This document shows positions 39,627 through 49,851 of a stretch of 64,000 bases of DNA, piece after piece. The position numbers were made by a program, and so were the translations under genes. Location of the stretch: positions 124,001 through 188,000 of the forward strand of contig LUPK01000032.1 in NCBI GenBank assembly GCA_001627335.1. The letters run 5' to 3'. How positions within the stretch are numbered: position 1 is the stretch's first letter; every line of letters starts with the position of its first letter. The notes under the pieces were generated by a model. The model made no database searches. It was given only the letters and a program-made list of their open reading frames with translations, and had not been told where the DNA came from. This DNA is from Nocardioides sp. REDSEA-S33_B3 (lineage in GTDB: Bacteria > Actinomycetota > Actinomycetes > Propionibacteriales > Nocardioidaceae).

Positions 39627-39642
39627 CGTGAAAACTATCACA
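39627..39642. promoter_or_regulatory. Candidate CRP-family binding site upstream of the atp operon
   Basis: CGTGA-AAACTA-TCACA, 9/10 match to TGTGA-N6-TCACA; intergenic, 78 nt upstream of the first ORF. Confidence 0.6.
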
Positions 39643-39672
39643 AGCGCCCCTGAGGGCTGGCAAGTGGATCGT

Positions 39673-40803
39673 TCAAGCCTCGACGCCCGGGCGGTGCAGC
39701 CTCGGCAGCAGGAAGGTGAACGCGACCGTCAGCAGCGTCCCCGCGACGACCCCGCCGACCACGACCGGCCCGGAGTAGAGGCTGACGAGGACGGTGCCGA
39801 AGGCCACCAGGCCGGCCCAGAGCCACATGATGAAGACGGCGCGACGCTGGGAGTGCCCGATCTCGAGCAGACGGTGGTGCAGGTGCTGCTTGTCCGGGGC
39901 GAACGGCGAGCGACCGGCCCTGGTCCGGCGCACGACGGCGAGCACCAGGTCGAGGAGCGGCACCACCAAGATGGCGACCGGGAGCAGGATCGGCAGGAGC
40001 AGCACCAGGCTGGCGTCGCCGCCGGAGCCGCTCCCCTGGGACAGGTCCACCTCGTTGAACTGGCCGGTCAGGGTCACGGCGCCGGCCGACAGCACGAGCC
40101 CGATGAGCATCGAACCCGAGTCGCCCATGAACAGTCGGGCGGGGTTGATGTTGTGCGGGAGGAAGCCCGCGCACGCCCCGGCGAGCGCGACCGTCAGCAG
40201 GGCTGCGGTCGTCGCCCGCGAGGTGTCGTTGATCGAGGTCAGCTGGTAGCAGTAGAGGAAGAAGGCCAGGGCGCCGATGCCGACCACGCCCGCCGCGAGC
40301 CCGTCGAGCCCGTCGACGAAGTTGACCGCGTTGACAGTCGCGATGACCAGGAACCCCGTGAGCAGCGCGCCCTGGGCCGCGTCCAGGGAGAAGACCTCTC
40401 CCCCGGGGACGGTGAAGAAGTAGAACTGGACCCCGAACGCGACCAGGAACCCCGCGGCCAGCAGCTGGCCGCCCAGCTTGGTGAGCGCGTCGAGCTCGAA
40501 GAGGTCGTCGAGGACCCCCACGGCGCAGATCAGCGCCCCGGCGCCGATGACCACACCGGCGTCGCGGAAGACGAACTCCCCCGCTCCGGTGGACAGGAAC
40601 GGCAGCTCGCGCGCCACGAGGTAGGCCGCGACCAGCCCGCCGAGCATCGCCAGGCCGCCGAGGTAAGGGATCGGCTCGTCGTGGACGTCGCGGTCGCGGA
40701 CGCGGGCCACGGCCCCCGTCCGCAACGCGATCTCGCGGGCGACCACGGTCAGCAGGTAGCTGACCGCCATCGCGACGAGGAAGACGACGACGTACTCGCG
40801 CAC
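39673..40803 (-). CDS. MraY/WecA-family undecaprenyl-phosphate glycosyl-1-phosphate transferase
   Basis: YLGGLAMLGGLVAAYLVA; NAVNFVDGLDGLAAGVVGI; ARLFMGDSGSMLIG; HLHHRLLEIGHSQR. Confidence 0.95.
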   Translation of the reverse strand: MREYVVVFLVAMAVSYLLTVVAREIALRTGAVARVRDRDVHDEPIPYLGGLAMLGGLVAAYLVARELPFLSTGAGEFVFRDAGVVIGAGALICAVGVLDDLFELDALTKLGGQLLAAGFLVAFGVQFYFFTVPGGEVFSLDAAQGALLTGFLVIATVNAVNFVDGLDGLAAGVVGIGALAFFLYCYQLTSINDTSRATTAALLTVALAGACAGFLPHNINPARLFMGDSGSMLIGLVLSAGAVTLTGQFNEVDLSQGSGSGGDASLVLLLPILLPVAILVVPLLDLVLAVVRRTRAGRSPFAPDKQHLHHRLLEIGHSQRRAVFIMWLWAGLVAFGTVLVSLYSGPVVVGGVVAGTLLTVAFTFLLPRLHRPGVEA

Positions 40804-40808
40804 CCGCC

Positions 40809-41516
40809 TCAGGCCCCGCTGTGCTCGTCGTCCGGGTCCTCCGGCTCGTCGGGACCCTCCAGCACCAGCGTGGCCCCGAGCGGTTCGAGGACCTCGTTGA
40901 GCTGCTCGAGGGACAGCGCGCCCAGGCGGAGCACGCGCCCTTGGCCGCCGGTCACGTCGACGATGGTGGACGCCTCGCCCCCCGGCGACTCGCCGTCGTC
41001 GACGATGACGTCGACGACCTCGCCGAGCACGTCCTCGGCCTGGTCGGCGTCGGTCGCGGCCGGCATCCCGGTCCGGTTGGCCGAGGACACCGCGAGCGGA
41101 CCGGTGCGCTCGAGCACCTCGCGCGCCAGCGCGTGGTCGGGCATCCGCACGGCGACGGTGCCCCTCGTCTCGCCGAGGTCCCACTGCAGGGAGGTCTGCT
41201 GGTGGCAGACGAGGGTGAGCGGACCGGGCCAGAACTCCTCGACCAACGCTCGGGCGTAGCCGGGCACCCGGACGGCGAGCGCGTCCAGCGTCGTGGCCGC
41301 CGAGACCAGGACCGGCGGGGGCATCTCGCGCCCCCGCCCCTTGGCGGCGAGCAGCGCTCGGACCGCCGCCGGGTCGAAGGCGTCGGCGGCGATGCCGTAG
41401 ACGGTGTCGGTCGGGATGACGGCCAGTCCGCCGCGCTGCAGGGCCAGGGCGGCCGCCTCGATGGCGCTCTCGCGATCCTCGTCCCCGTCGGTGCCGTAGC
41501 GCTCCATGGGGGTCAT
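40809..41516 (-). CDS. L-threonylcarbamoyladenylate synthase (Sua5/TsaC)
   Basis: GGLAVIPTDTVYGIAADAFDPAAVRALLAAKGRGREMPPPVLV; PLAVSSANRTGMPAATDADQ. Confidence 0.94.
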   Translation of the reverse strand: MTPMERYGTDGDEDRESAIEAAALALQRGGLAVIPTDTVYGIAADAFDPAAVRALLAAKGRGREMPPPVLVSAATTLDALAVRVPGYARALVEEFWPGPLTLVCHQQTSLQWDLGETRGTVAVRMPDHALAREVLERTGPLAVSSANRTGMPAATDADQAEDVLGEVVDVIVDDGESPGGEASTIVDVTGGQGRVLRLGALSLEQLNEVLEPLGATLVLEGPDEPEDPDDEHSGA

Positions 41517-42361
41517 CGTGCCAGTCGAGCCGTCGCGAACCGCGCACGCCCGGCCAGGTCGACGTGGTCGCGCACGTCGGTCCACCGTCCGGTCGCCGCC
41601 AGCACCGAGGGGACGCTCTCGCCCTGCACGTCGGCGTGCTCGACTCCCAGGACGCCGCCGGGGCGGAGCAGCTCGGCCGCGCGGCGGGCCAGGATCCGGA
41701 TCGCGTCCAGCCCGTCGTCGCCGGAGAAGAGGGCGAGGTGCGGGTCGTGGTCGCGTGCCTCGACCGTCACGGACTCCCACGCCTCGAGGGGGACGTACGG
41801 CGGGTTGCAGACCACCACGTCCACCGCCCCGAGGAGGTCGTCAAGCTCCTCGAACGCGTCACCGAGCCGCAGGTCCACCCCGGTCCCGGCGAGGTTCCGC
41901 TCGGCGTAGGCGTGCGCCTGCGGGCTCAGCTCCACCGCGTGCACACGCGCGTGCGGCACCTCGTCGGCCAGCGCCGCCGCGATCGCCCCGGAGCCCGTGC
42001 ACAGGTCCACCACCACCGGCGAGGCGAGTGCTTGAGCCCGCTCCACCGCCCACCCGGCCAGCAGCTCGGTCTCGGGACGAGGCACGAAGACCCCCGGCCC
42101 GACCGCCAGCTCGACGTGTCGGAAGGCCGCGGTGCCGGTGAGGTGCTGCAGGGGCTCGCGGGCGGCGCGACGGGTCACCAGTCCGGCGTACGTCCTGGCC
42201 TGCTCCTCCCCCACCTCCTCGACCATCACGAGCGCGGCGCGCGAGGTGCCGAGGACGTGCGCGAGCAGGGTGGCAGCGTCGGGTCCGGGGCTAGCGACAC
42301 CGGCCGCCTCGAGCGTGCGTGCGGCGTCGGCGAGCAGGGCCCGTCGGAGGGCCACCCTCAC
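41513..42361 (-). CDS. prmC: Peptide chain release factor N5-glutamine methyltransferase
   Basis: [44 protein letters not shown]. Confidence 0.96.
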   Translation of the reverse strand: MRVALRRALLADAARTLEAAGVASPGPDAATLLAHVLGTSRAALVMVEEVGEEQARTYAGLVTRRAAREPLQHLTGTAAFRHVELAVGPGVFVPRPETELLAGWAVERAQALASPVVVDLCTGSGAIAAALADEVPHARVHAVELSPQAHAYAERNLAGTGVDLRLGDAFEELDDLLGAVDVVVCNPPYVPLEAWESVTVEARDHDPHLALFSGDDGLDAIRILARRAAELLRPGGVLGVEHADVQGESVPSVLAATGRWTDVRDHVDLAGRARFATARLAR

Positions 42362-43431
42362 TCCTCGAGCGCGGCGAGGCGCGCGGCCATGTCGGCGTCG
42401 ACGCAGGATGCCAGCACCGGCTCGAGCGCCCCGTCGAGGACCTGGTCGAGGTTGTAGGACTTGTAGCCCGTGCGGTGGTCGGAGATGCGGTTCTCCGGGT
42501 AGTTGTAGGTGCGGATGCGCTCGGAGCGGTCGACCGTGCGGACCTGGCTGCGACGGGCCTCCCCCGCCGCGGCGTCGGCCTCCTCCTGCGCCACCGCGAG
42601 GAAGCGGGCCCGCAGGATGCGCAGCGCCTGCTCCTTGTTCTGCAGCTGGGACTTCTCGTTCTGGCAGGACACCACGATCCCCGACGGGACGTGGGTGATG
42701 CGCACGGCCGAGTCGGTGGTGTTGACGCTCTGGCCGCCGGGGCCGCTGGAGCGGAAGACGTCGATGCGCAGGTCGTTCTCGTCGATGCTCACGTCGACCT
42801 GCTCGGCCTCCGGGAGGACCAGGACGCCGGCGGCGCTGGTGTGCACCCGGCCCTGCGACTCGGTGACGGGCACGCGTTGCACGCGGTGCACTCCGCCCTC
42901 GAACTTCAGCAGCGCGTACGGCGCCTCGCCGGGCGCCGGTGTGCCCTTGGCCTTCACCGCGACGGTCACGGACTTGTAGCCGCCCAGGTCGGACTCGGTC
43001 GCCTCCAGCACCTCGACGGTCCAGCCGCGCTGCTCGGCGTAGCGGGTGTACATCCGCAGCAGGTCGCCGGCGAAGAGGGCCGACTCCTCCCCGCCCTCGC
43101 CGGACTTGACCTCGAGCAGGGCGTCCTTGTCGTCGGCCGGGTCGCGGGGCACCAGGAGCCGGCGCAGCCGCTCCTCGGTCACCACCCGTCGCTCGGCCAG
43201 CTCCTCGGCCTCCTCGGCGAAGGCGGGATCCTCACCGGCCAGCTCGCGCGCCGCCTCGAGGTCCTCACCCAGGCCCTGCCACTCCCGCCAGGTGTCGACG
43301 ATGGCCGACAGCGCGGCGTAGCGCTGGTTGAGCCGCTTGGCCAGCCGCGCGTCGGCGTGGGTCTCGGGACGGGCGAGCTGCTGCTCGAGGTCGCCGTGCT
43401 CGGCGAGCATCCCCTCGACGGCCTCGAACAC
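42358..43431 (-). CDS. prfA: Peptide chain release factor 1
   Basis: [50 protein letters not shown]. Confidence 0.98.
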   Translation of the reverse strand: MFEAVEGMLAEHGDLEQQLARPETHADARLAKRLNQRYAALSAIVDTWREWQGLGEDLEAARELAGEDPAFAEEAEELAERRVVTEERLRRLLVPRDPADDKDALLEVKSGEGGEESALFAGDLLRMYTRYAEQRGWTVEVLEATESDLGGYKSVTVAVKAKGTPAPGEAPYALLKFEGGVHRVQRVPVTESQGRVHTSAAGVLVLPEAEQVDVSIDENDLRIDVFRSSGPGGQSVNTTDSAVRITHVPSGIVVSCQNEKSQLQNKEQALRILRARFLAVAQEEADAAAGEARRSQVRTVDRSERIRTYNYPENRISDHRTGYKSYNLDQVLDGALEPVLASCVDADMAARLAALEE

Positions 43432-43478
43432 GGGCGGGCTCCTCGGTGCTGGACGGGAAGATCGGGTGGGGACAGCAC

Positions 43479-43516
43479 GAGCGCCGGCCCACCCCTCCTG
43501 GGGTGGACCGGCGCTC
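43479..43516 (-). terminator. Hairpin downstream of rpmE
   Basis: GAGCGCCGGCCCACCCC-tcct-GGGGTGGACCGGCGCTC, one mismatch. Confidence 0.75.
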
Positions 43517-43524
43517 GGTGACAG

Positions 43525-43740
43525 CTACTTCTTGGCAGCCTTGGCGTAGCGGGCCTCGAAGCGGGCGACGCGGCCGCCGGTGTCGAGGATCTTCTGCTTG
43601 CCGGTGTAGAACGGGTGGCACTGCGAGCACACGTCGGCGCGGATGGTGCCGGAGGTCGCGGTGCTGCGGGTGGTGAACGTGCTGCCGCAGGTGCAGGTCA
43701 CCTGGGTCTCGACGTACTCCGGGTGGATGTCCTTCTTCAT
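43525..43740 (-). CDS. rpmE: 50S ribosomal protein L31 (Cys-containing form)
   Basis: [27 protein letters not shown]...[31 protein letters not shown]. Confidence 0.98.
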   Translation of the reverse strand: MKKDIHPEYVETQVTCTCGSTFTTRSTATSGTIRADVCSQCHPFYTGKQKILDTGGRVARFEARYAKAAKK

Positions 43741-43838
43741 GGGTGTTCCTCTCGTCGATGGACCCGGGTCGCCGTCGGAGGCGGCAGCGTGAACCGGGGC
43801 CGAGCCAGGACATTGTGCCCAACAGCGGCTGCCCGGTG

Positions 43839-45503
43839 CTAATTCCGGGGGTGCTCGCCCACGCTCGCCTCCACCGGCTCCTGCTCGCCCCGGTCGTCGT
43901 CCGGGTCGTCGTCCCGGTCATCGGCCTGCTCGTCGGCCGGCTCGTCGGCCGGCTGCTCGGGCTGCCAGGCGGGGCGACCGCTCGGCTCCAGGGCGTCCGG
44001 GTCCCCCAGCAGCGGGAGCCGCACCGAGACCGTGGTGCCCCGGCCCTCCTCGGAGTCGATGCGCATCTCACCCGCGTGCTTGTCGACGATCGTCTGCACG
44101 ATGCGCAGGCCCAGCCCGGTGCCCGCGATCTCGTTCGTCACGGCGTTGGACGCCCGGAAGAAGCGCGTCCCCAGACGCTCCACCTCCGAGGCGGGGATGC
44201 CGATGCCGTGGTCGCGCACCCGGACCACGACATGGCGTGCGGCGGCGACGATGTCCACCTCGACCTTGCCCCCGTCGAGGCTGAACTTCACCGCGTTGGA
44301 CAAGATGTTGAGCATCGCCCGCCCCAGCATGGCGCGGTCGGCGAGCACCGGGACCCGGTCCTCGGGCATCGTGAAGTCCACGCTGATGCCCCGACCCGCG
44401 GCCGTGATGCGCACGTCCGTGACGGCGTCGCGGACCAGCGGCGCCAGGTCGGCGGCCTCGAGCTCGGTGTGCCGGGTCTCGGCCTTGGAGAGCGTGAGCA
44501 GGTCGTCGATGAGGGCCTTGAGCCGCGCGACGTTGCGCCGGCTGGCCTCGAGGATGCGCTCGTGGCGGGGCGACATCACCCCGTCGAACTCCTCGGCCAC
44601 GACCTCGAGGTAGCCGCTGATCGTCGTCAGGGGCGTGCGGAGCTCGTGGGAGACGTTGGAGACGAAGTCGTCCTTGGCGGTGTCGAGGGTGCGCAACGAC
44701 GCCTGGATCTTGGCCTCGACGGCCAGCGACCGTGCCTGGGCGTCGGCCAGCGCGTTGAGCGACTCGATGACCGAGCGCAGCTCCTTCGGCCCGTCCGGGC
44801 GGGCACGCAGGGTGGGGTCCTTGACCATCAGGTGCACGACGCGCTCGAGCTCCACCAGCGGCTCGGAGACCTGGCTGAGCAGCCGGGACCGGGAGCGGGA
44901 GACCACCAGCCACGCGATCAGCGCCAGCAGCGCCACCGCGGCGATGGTGCCCCGCAGGCGCCATGCCGCGTCGGTGCTCGCCTGACGCACCCGGTCGCCG
45001 AACGCCGCTGCGGTGGCCTGGTTCGCCTGCAGCACGTCGCCGAAGAGCCGCTGACCGACGCGGTAGCGGCGGGCCTGGAAGGTCTCGGGCCCGCCGGGGG
45101 CCTCCACCCGCGGCTGGGCGTACTGCTCGATCCACGCGTCGATGGCGTTCTCCTGCTGGGTCACCAGCAGGGTCAGGGCCGAGTCGCCCTCGGCGAAGGC
45201 GCGGACCTGTCGCTGGTCCCCGGGCAGCCGGGCCAGCAGCTGGTCGTACTCGTCGATCGCCGCAGGATCGGCGCTGCGGGCCCAGTTGGCGACCGCGCCC
45301 TCGAGCGCGGTGACGTCCAGGAGCACGTCCTGGTTGGCGGCGGCCGCGGGCTGCAGGTCCTCGGTGAGGGAGTTGACCGCGCGCGTGGAGAGCAGCACCC
45401 CGACGAAGGCCACGACGGCCATCAGCACCACCAGCACCGTCAGCCGGTGCAGCGCAGGCGTCACCGTGCGCGCGACCGTGCGGCCCCCCAGCCCCGACTC
45501 CAT
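43839..45503 (-). CDS. Membrane sensor histidine kinase
   Basis: Two TM helices, HAMP-like region, [42 protein letters not shown]. Confidence 0.93.
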   Translation of the reverse strand: MESGLGGRTVARTVTPALHRLTVLVVLMAVVAFVGVLLSTRAVNSLTEDLQPAAAANQDVLLDVTALEGAVANWARSADPAAIDEYDQLLARLPGDQRQVRAFAEGDSALTLLVTQQENAIDAWIEQYAQPRVEAPGGPETFQARRYRVGQRLFGDVLQANQATAAAFGDRVRQASTDAAWRLRGTIAAVALLALIAWLVVSRSRSRLLSQVSEPLVELERVVHLMVKDPTLRARPDGPKELRSVIESLNALADAQARSLAVEAKIQASLRTLDTAKDDFVSNVSHELRTPLTTISGYLEVVAEEFDGVMSPRHERILEASRRNVARLKALIDDLLTLSKAETRHTELEAADLAPLVRDAVTDVRITAAGRGISVDFTMPEDRVPVLADRAMLGRAMLNILSNAVKFSLDGGKVEVDIVAAARHVVVRVRDHGIGIPASEVERLGTRFFRASNAVTNEIAGTGLGLRIVQTIVDKHAGEMRIDSEEGRGTTVSVRLPLLGDPDALEPSGRPAWQPEQPADEPADEQADDRDDDPDDDRGEQEPVEASVGEHPRN

Positions 45504-45518
45504 GACGTCAGTCCCGGA

Positions 45519-45890
45519 TCAGCCCGACCGTGAGAGCAGCGCCTCCACCCGTGAGGCCAGCTCGCGGGGGCTGAAGGGCTTGGTGATGTAGTCGTCCGCG
45601 CCGGAGTCGAAGCCGGTCTCCACGTCCGACTCCTGGGCGCGTGCGGTCAGCAGGATGACGGGGAGGTCGGCCAGGGCCGGGTCGGCGCGGATCGCGCGGA
45701 TCGCGTCGAGGCCCGACACGCCCGGCATCATCACGTCCAGGACCGCGAGGTCGGGCCGGCTCGCCTGGCACGCCTCGACGGCCGCAGCGCCGTCGCCGAC
45801 CGCCGTGATCTCGTGACCCATGGTCGAGAGCTTGAACTCGACGAGCTCACGGATGTCGACGTCGTCGTCGGCTACCAGGATCCGCGCCAC
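45519..45890 (-). CDS. Response regulator receiver protein
   Basis: RILVADDDVDIRELVEFKL; LAVLDVMMPGVSGLDAIRAIR; DYITKPFSPREL. Confidence 0.93.
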   Translation of the reverse strand: MARILVADDDVDIRELVEFKLSTMGHEITAVGDGAAAVEACQASRPDLAVLDVMMPGVSGLDAIRAIRADPALADLPVILLTARAQESDVETGFDSGADDYITKPFSPRELASRVEALLSRSG

Positions 45891-45968
45891 TGCTCACCCT
45901 CTCGTTACCGGGCCGGCCGGCCCGCGGTCGAGATGAAGCGTAGCCCCCACGCAGCCCACCGGAGGCGG

Positions 45969-47684
45969 CTATCGACCAACCGGCGACACACCACCGGCGG
46001 CCTGCACCTGGCGGAGCAGCTCGTAGTTGGTCTGGGTGGCCTGGACGCGGTCCAGCAGCAGCTCCAGCGCCTGCTGCGGATCGGCCTCGGCGAGCCCGCG
46101 CCGCATCGTCTCGACGACCGCGAGCTCCTCCGCCGACAGCAGCAGGTCGACCCGGCGGGTGCCGCTCGCGACCACGTCCACCGCGGGGAAGACCCGGCGG
46201 GCCGCCAGGTCGCCGCGCAGGCGCAGCTCGTGGTTGCCGGTCCCGCGGAACTCCTCGAGGATGCGCTGGTCGGTCGCCGAGGCGGAGTCGGACTCCGCCG
46301 TCGCCAGGATGGTCAGGGAGCCGCCGTTCTCGATGTTGCGGGCCGCGCCGAAGAGCTTCTTGGCCGGGTGCAGCGACTGCGGGTCCAGACCACCCTCGAG
46401 CGCACGCCCGCTGGCCGGGGCCGCGAGGTCGTAGGCCCGGGTGAGCCGGGTGATCCCGTCGAGCAGCACCACCACGTCGTGGCCGAGCTCGACCAGGCGC
46501 TTGGCCCGCTCCACGGCCAGCTCGGCGGCCGAGGTGTGGTCGGTCGGCTGCCGGTCGAAGGTCGAGGCGATGACCTCGCCCTTCACCGTGCGCTCGACGT
46601 CGGTGACCTCCTCGGGCCGCTCGTCGAGCAGCACCACCATGAGGTGGCACTCGGGGTTGTTGGCGGTGATCGAGGCCGCGAGCGCCTGCAGCAGGGTGGT
46701 GCGACCCGAGCCCGGGGGCGCGACGATCATGCCGCGCTGGCCCTTGCCGACCGGCGCGAGCAGGTCGACCACCCGGCCCACGACGTCGGTCGGGCCGGTC
46801 TCCAGACGCAGCCGCTCGGAGGGGTAGAGCGGGGTCAGCCGCGTGAAGTCGGGGCGGTGCCGCGAGGCGTCGGGCTCCTGCCCGTTGACGCTCTCGATCT
46901 TCACCATCGGGTTGAACTTCTCCTTGCGCTCGCCCTCGCGGGGCTGGCGCACCTGCCCGGTGACGGCGTCACCACGACGCAGGCCGTACTTGCGGACCAT
47001 GGTCAGCGAGACGTAGACGTCGTCGGTGCCGGCGAGGTAGCCGCTGGTGCGGACGAAGGCGTAGTTGTCGAGCACGTCGAGGATGCCGGCGGCGGGGACC
47101 AGCACGTCGTCCTCGAGGATCGTGGTGTCGACGTCGCCGCGACGGCTGCGGTCCCGCTCGCGCCCGCGCCGACGGCGACTGCGGCGCCCGCCCTCGTCGT
47201 CGTCACCCTCGGGCTGGTTGTTCTGGTTGCCCTGCTGGCTGCCCTGGTTGCCCTGGTCCTTCTGGTTGTTCTGGTTGCCGCCCTGGCCGGACTTGCCCTG
47301 CTGGTTGCCGGCCTGGTTGCCGGCCTGGTTGCCGGACTGGTTGCCGGACTGCTGGGGCTTCTGCTGTCCGCGGCCCTGCCCCTTCGCCTGCTTGGGCTGG
47401 TCCTGCTTGGGCTGGTCCTGCTTGGGCTGGTCCTGCTTCGGCTGGTCCTGCTTGGGCTGGTCCTGCTTCGGCTGGCCACCGGACTGGGCCGCCTTGATGG
47501 CCTCCACGAGCTGGGCCTTCTTCATCGACCCGGCACCGGCGACACCGAGGCCGGCGGCCATCGCCTTCAGGTCGGCGATGAGCATGGAGTTGAGCCCGCC
47601 CGACCGCTTCTTCGCAGCAGGAGCGGCGTCCTGGGGAGCGGCGGGGTCGGAGGTGGCAGCAGCGGCCTGGGGCTGGTCGGTCAC
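45969..47684 (-). CDS. rho: Transcription termination factor Rho with N/Q-rich N-terminal insertion
   Basis: Rho_N LNSMLIADLKAMAAGLGVAGAGSMKKAQLVEAIKAAQ; GKGQRGMIVAPPGSGRTTLLQALA; VVVLLDGITRLTRAYDL. Confidence 0.97.
   Translation of the reverse strand: MTDQPQAAAATSDPAAPQDAAPAAKKRSGGLNSMLIADLKAMAAGLGVAGAGSMKKAQLVEAIKAAQSGGQPKQDQPKQDQPKQDQPKQDQPKQDQPKQAKGQGRGQQKPQQSGNQSGNQAGNQAGNQQGKSGQGGNQNNQKDQGNQGSQQGNQNNQPEGDDDEGGRRSRRRRGRERDRSRRGDVDTTILEDDVLVPAAGILDVLDNYAFVRTSGYLAGTDDVYVSLTMVRKYGLRRGDAVTGQVRQPREGERKEKFNPMVKIESVNGQEPDASRHRPDFTRLTPLYPSERLRLETGPTDVVGRVVDLLAPVGKGQRGMIVAPPGSGRTTLLQALAASITANNPECHLMVVLLDERPEEVTDVERTVKGEVIASTFDRQPTDHTSAAELAVERAKRLVELGHDVVVLLDGITRLTRAYDLAAPASGRALEGGLDPQSLHPAKKLFGAARNIENGGSLTILATAESDSASATDQRILEEFRGTGNHELRLRGDLAARRVFPAVDVVASGTRRVDLLLSAEELAVVETMRRGLAEADPQQALELLLDRVQATQTNYELLRQVQAAGGVSPVGR
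47301..47348 (-). repeat. 12-bp in-frame tandem repeat in rho (GNQA/S)4
   Basis: CTGGTTGCCGGC x2, CTGGTTGCCGGA x2 on + strand. Confidence 0.9.
47388..47477 (-). repeat. 15-bp in-frame tandem repeat in rho (QPKQD)n, 6 copies
   Basis: CTGCTTSGGCTGGTC x6 on + strand. Confidence 0.92.
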
Positions 47685-47835
47685 GTGAGTCCTTCCCACG
47701 TCGGCGTGCGCAGAGGGGCACGGACGTGCGACATCCGCCCGAGAGGCGGGAAAAGGCGAGGAACGGTGCCCGCTGGAGCGGGACTGCCGCGCGACGGTGA
47801 CGGCGTGCGGCCGCCGCCCACAGTAGCAGCAGGTC

Positions 47836-48753
47836 TCAGGCGGAGGGCCGGACCGTCGCCCCGGACGTGTCGACGGCCAGGTGCGAGGACCACCAGCCCT
47901 GCGGCGTACGTGCGAGGACCGCGCGAGTGGTCGCGCCGTCGGGGCCGTCGGTGAAGGCCAGGACGGTGGGTCCGGCACCGGAGACCACCGCAGGGACGCC
48001 GTCGGCCCGCAGCTCCTCGACCAGGGCGAGCGACTCCGGCATGGCCGGGCGGCGGTAGGACTGGTGGAGGTAGTCGCGGGTCGCGAGCAGCAGGTGCTCG
48101 GGCTGACCCGCGAGGGCGGCGACCAGCAGGGCGGCACGCCCCGCGTCGGCCGCGGCGTCGGCGTGCGGCACGGAGTCGGGGAGCAGGCCGCGCGCCATCT
48201 CCGTGGAGACCGGGGTCGGCGGCACCAGGACGACCGCCCCGACCCGCGGGTCGACGGCCGACGGCACGGCGTAGAACTCCCCCTCCTCCTGACCGGAGAC
48301 CACGAACCCGCCGAACAGGGCGGGCGCGACGTTGTCGGGGTGCCCCTCCAGCCGGGCGGCGAGGCGCAGCAGCGAGTCGTCGTCGAGCAGCAGCTCGCCG
48401 CCGGCGACCAGGGCCCGGGCCAGGACCACGCCGCCGACGATCGCGGCCGAGGACGAGCCCAGCCCCCGCGCGTGCGGGACCACGTTGCGGCACGAGAGCC
48501 GCAGGCCGGGCGGCTGCTCACCCAGCAGCTCGAACGCCGCCCGCATGGAGCGGACGACCAGGTGGGACTCGTCGAGCGGCACCTCGCCGGCCCCGGCACC
48601 CTCGACCTCGACCACCAGGCCCGAGGCCAGGACCTCGCCCTCGAGGTCGTCGAACAGCGCGAGCGCCAGCCCGAGGGAGTCGAAACCGGGACCGAGGTTG
48701 GCCGACGTGGCCGGGACCGAGACCCGGACCGGTCCCTCGACGAAGGTGACCAC
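47836..48753 (-). CDS. thrB: Homoserine kinase
   Basis: VSVPATSANLGPGFDSLGLALALFDDLE; PHARGLGSSSAAIVGGVV. Confidence 0.96.
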   Translation of the reverse strand: MVTFVEGPVRVSVPATSANLGPGFDSLGLALALFDDLEGEVLASGLVVEVEGAGAGEVPLDESHLVVRSMRAAFELLGEQPPGLRLSCRNVVPHARGLGSSSAAIVGGVVLARALVAGGELLLDDDSLLRLAARLEGHPDNVAPALFGGFVVSGQEEGEFYAVPSAVDPRVGAVVLVPPTPVSTEMARGLLPDSVPHADAAADAGRAALLVAALAGQPEHLLLATRDYLHQSYRRPAMPESLALVEELRADGVPAVVSGAGPTVLAFTDGPDGATTRAVLARTPQGWWSSHLAVDTSGATVRPSA

Positions 48754-48759
48754 GCCGGG

Positions 48760-49851
48760 TCAGGCCAGTCCGGCCGCGGCGGCCGCCGCGTCCACGTCGG
48801 CGTCCACGACCGTGTCGACGATGCCGGACCCGCCCGCGGAGAAGGCCTCCAGGGCGGTCGCGGTGTCCTTGAGCCCGTGACCGGTGACGGTGATCACCAC
48901 CGTGGATCCCCGGTAGGACTCGCCCTGGGCCAGCTCCTGGAGCAGCCCAGCGACACCGGCGGCCGACGCGGGCTCGACGAAGACGCCGTCGTGGCTCGCG
49001 AGCTCGCGCTGGGCGGCCAGGATCTGGTCGTCACTGACGGCGGCGAAGCGCCCCTCGGACTCCTTGGCGGCCTTCTCGGCCAGGTGCCAGGAGGCCGGGT
49101 TGCCGATCCGGATGGCGGTCGCCTTGGTCTCCGGGTCGGGGAACGGCTCGCCGGTGACCAGCGGCGAGGCACCCTCCGCCTGGAAGCCGCGCATGACGGG
49201 CCGCTTGGTGGCCTCGCCCAGCTCGGCGTACTGCGTGTAGCCCAGCCAGTACGCCGAGATGTTGCCTGCGTTGCCGACCGGGAGCAGGTGGTAGTCGGGG
49301 GCGTCGCCGAGGAAGTCGACGACCTCGAACGCGGCGGACTTCTGCCCCTCCAGGCGCACCGGGTTGACGGAGTTCACCAGGGCAACGGGGTAGGCCTGGG
49401 ACAGACCCCGGGCCATGGCCAGGCAGTCGTCGAAGTTGCCGCGCACCATGATCACCTGGGCGCCGTGCAGGATCGCCTGGGCCATCTTGCCGGCGGCGAT
49501 CTTGCCCTCGGGGACCAGCACCAGCGGCTTGAGCCCGGCCTTGGCCGCGTAGGCGGCCATGGAGGCCGAGGTGTTGCCGGTGGAGGCGCAGACCACGGCC
49601 TTGGCGCCCTCGTGGACGGCCACCGAGATGGCCGCGGTCATGCCGCGGTCCTTGAAGGACCCGGTGGGGTTGTCACCCTCGACCTTGAGGTGGACCTCGG
49701 CGCCGGTGAGGCCGGAGAGCCACTCGGAGTGGACCAGCGGGGTGCCACCCTCACGCAGCGTCACGGCCGGGGTGCCCTCGGGGATGTCGAGCAGGTCGCG
49801 GTACTCCTCGACCACGCCCCGCCACTGCTGGGTCCGGCTCGTCCCGGTCAC
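48760..49851 (-). CDS. thrC: Threonine synthase
   Basis: [54 protein letters not shown]. Confidence 0.97.
   Translation of the reverse strand: MTGTSRTQQWRGVVEEYRDLLDIPEGTPAVTLREGGTPLVHSEWLSGLTGAEVHLKVEGDNPTGSFKDRGMTAAISVAVHEGAKAVVCASTGNTSASMAAYAAKAGLKPLVLVPEGKIAAGKMAQAILHGAQVIMVRGNFDDCLAMARGLSQAYPVALVNSVNPVRLEGQKSAAFEVVDFLGDAPDYHLLPVGNAGNISAYWLGYTQYAELGEATKRPVMRGFQAEGASPLVTGEPFPDPETKATAIRIGNPASWHLAEKAAKESEGRFAAVSDDQILAAQRELASHDGVFVEPASAAGVAGLLQELAQGESYRGSTVVITVTGHGLKDTATALEAFSAGGSGIVDTVVDADVDAAAAAAGLA

Noticed and set aside
43741-43838. Zur box or riboswitch upstream of rpmE
   Set aside because: No convincing palindrome or known leader structure visible; the L31 encoded is the Cys-containing form.
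45904-45920. Fifth copy of the GTTACC motif upstream of the response regulator (CTCGTTACCGGGCCGG)
   Set aside because: Only GTTACC is shared; the downstream half (ACSMGT) is missing.
47301-47477. CRISPR-like periodicity
   Set aside because: Contiguous in-frame short tandem repeats inside rho with no unique spacers; same for the 57560-57631 repeat.
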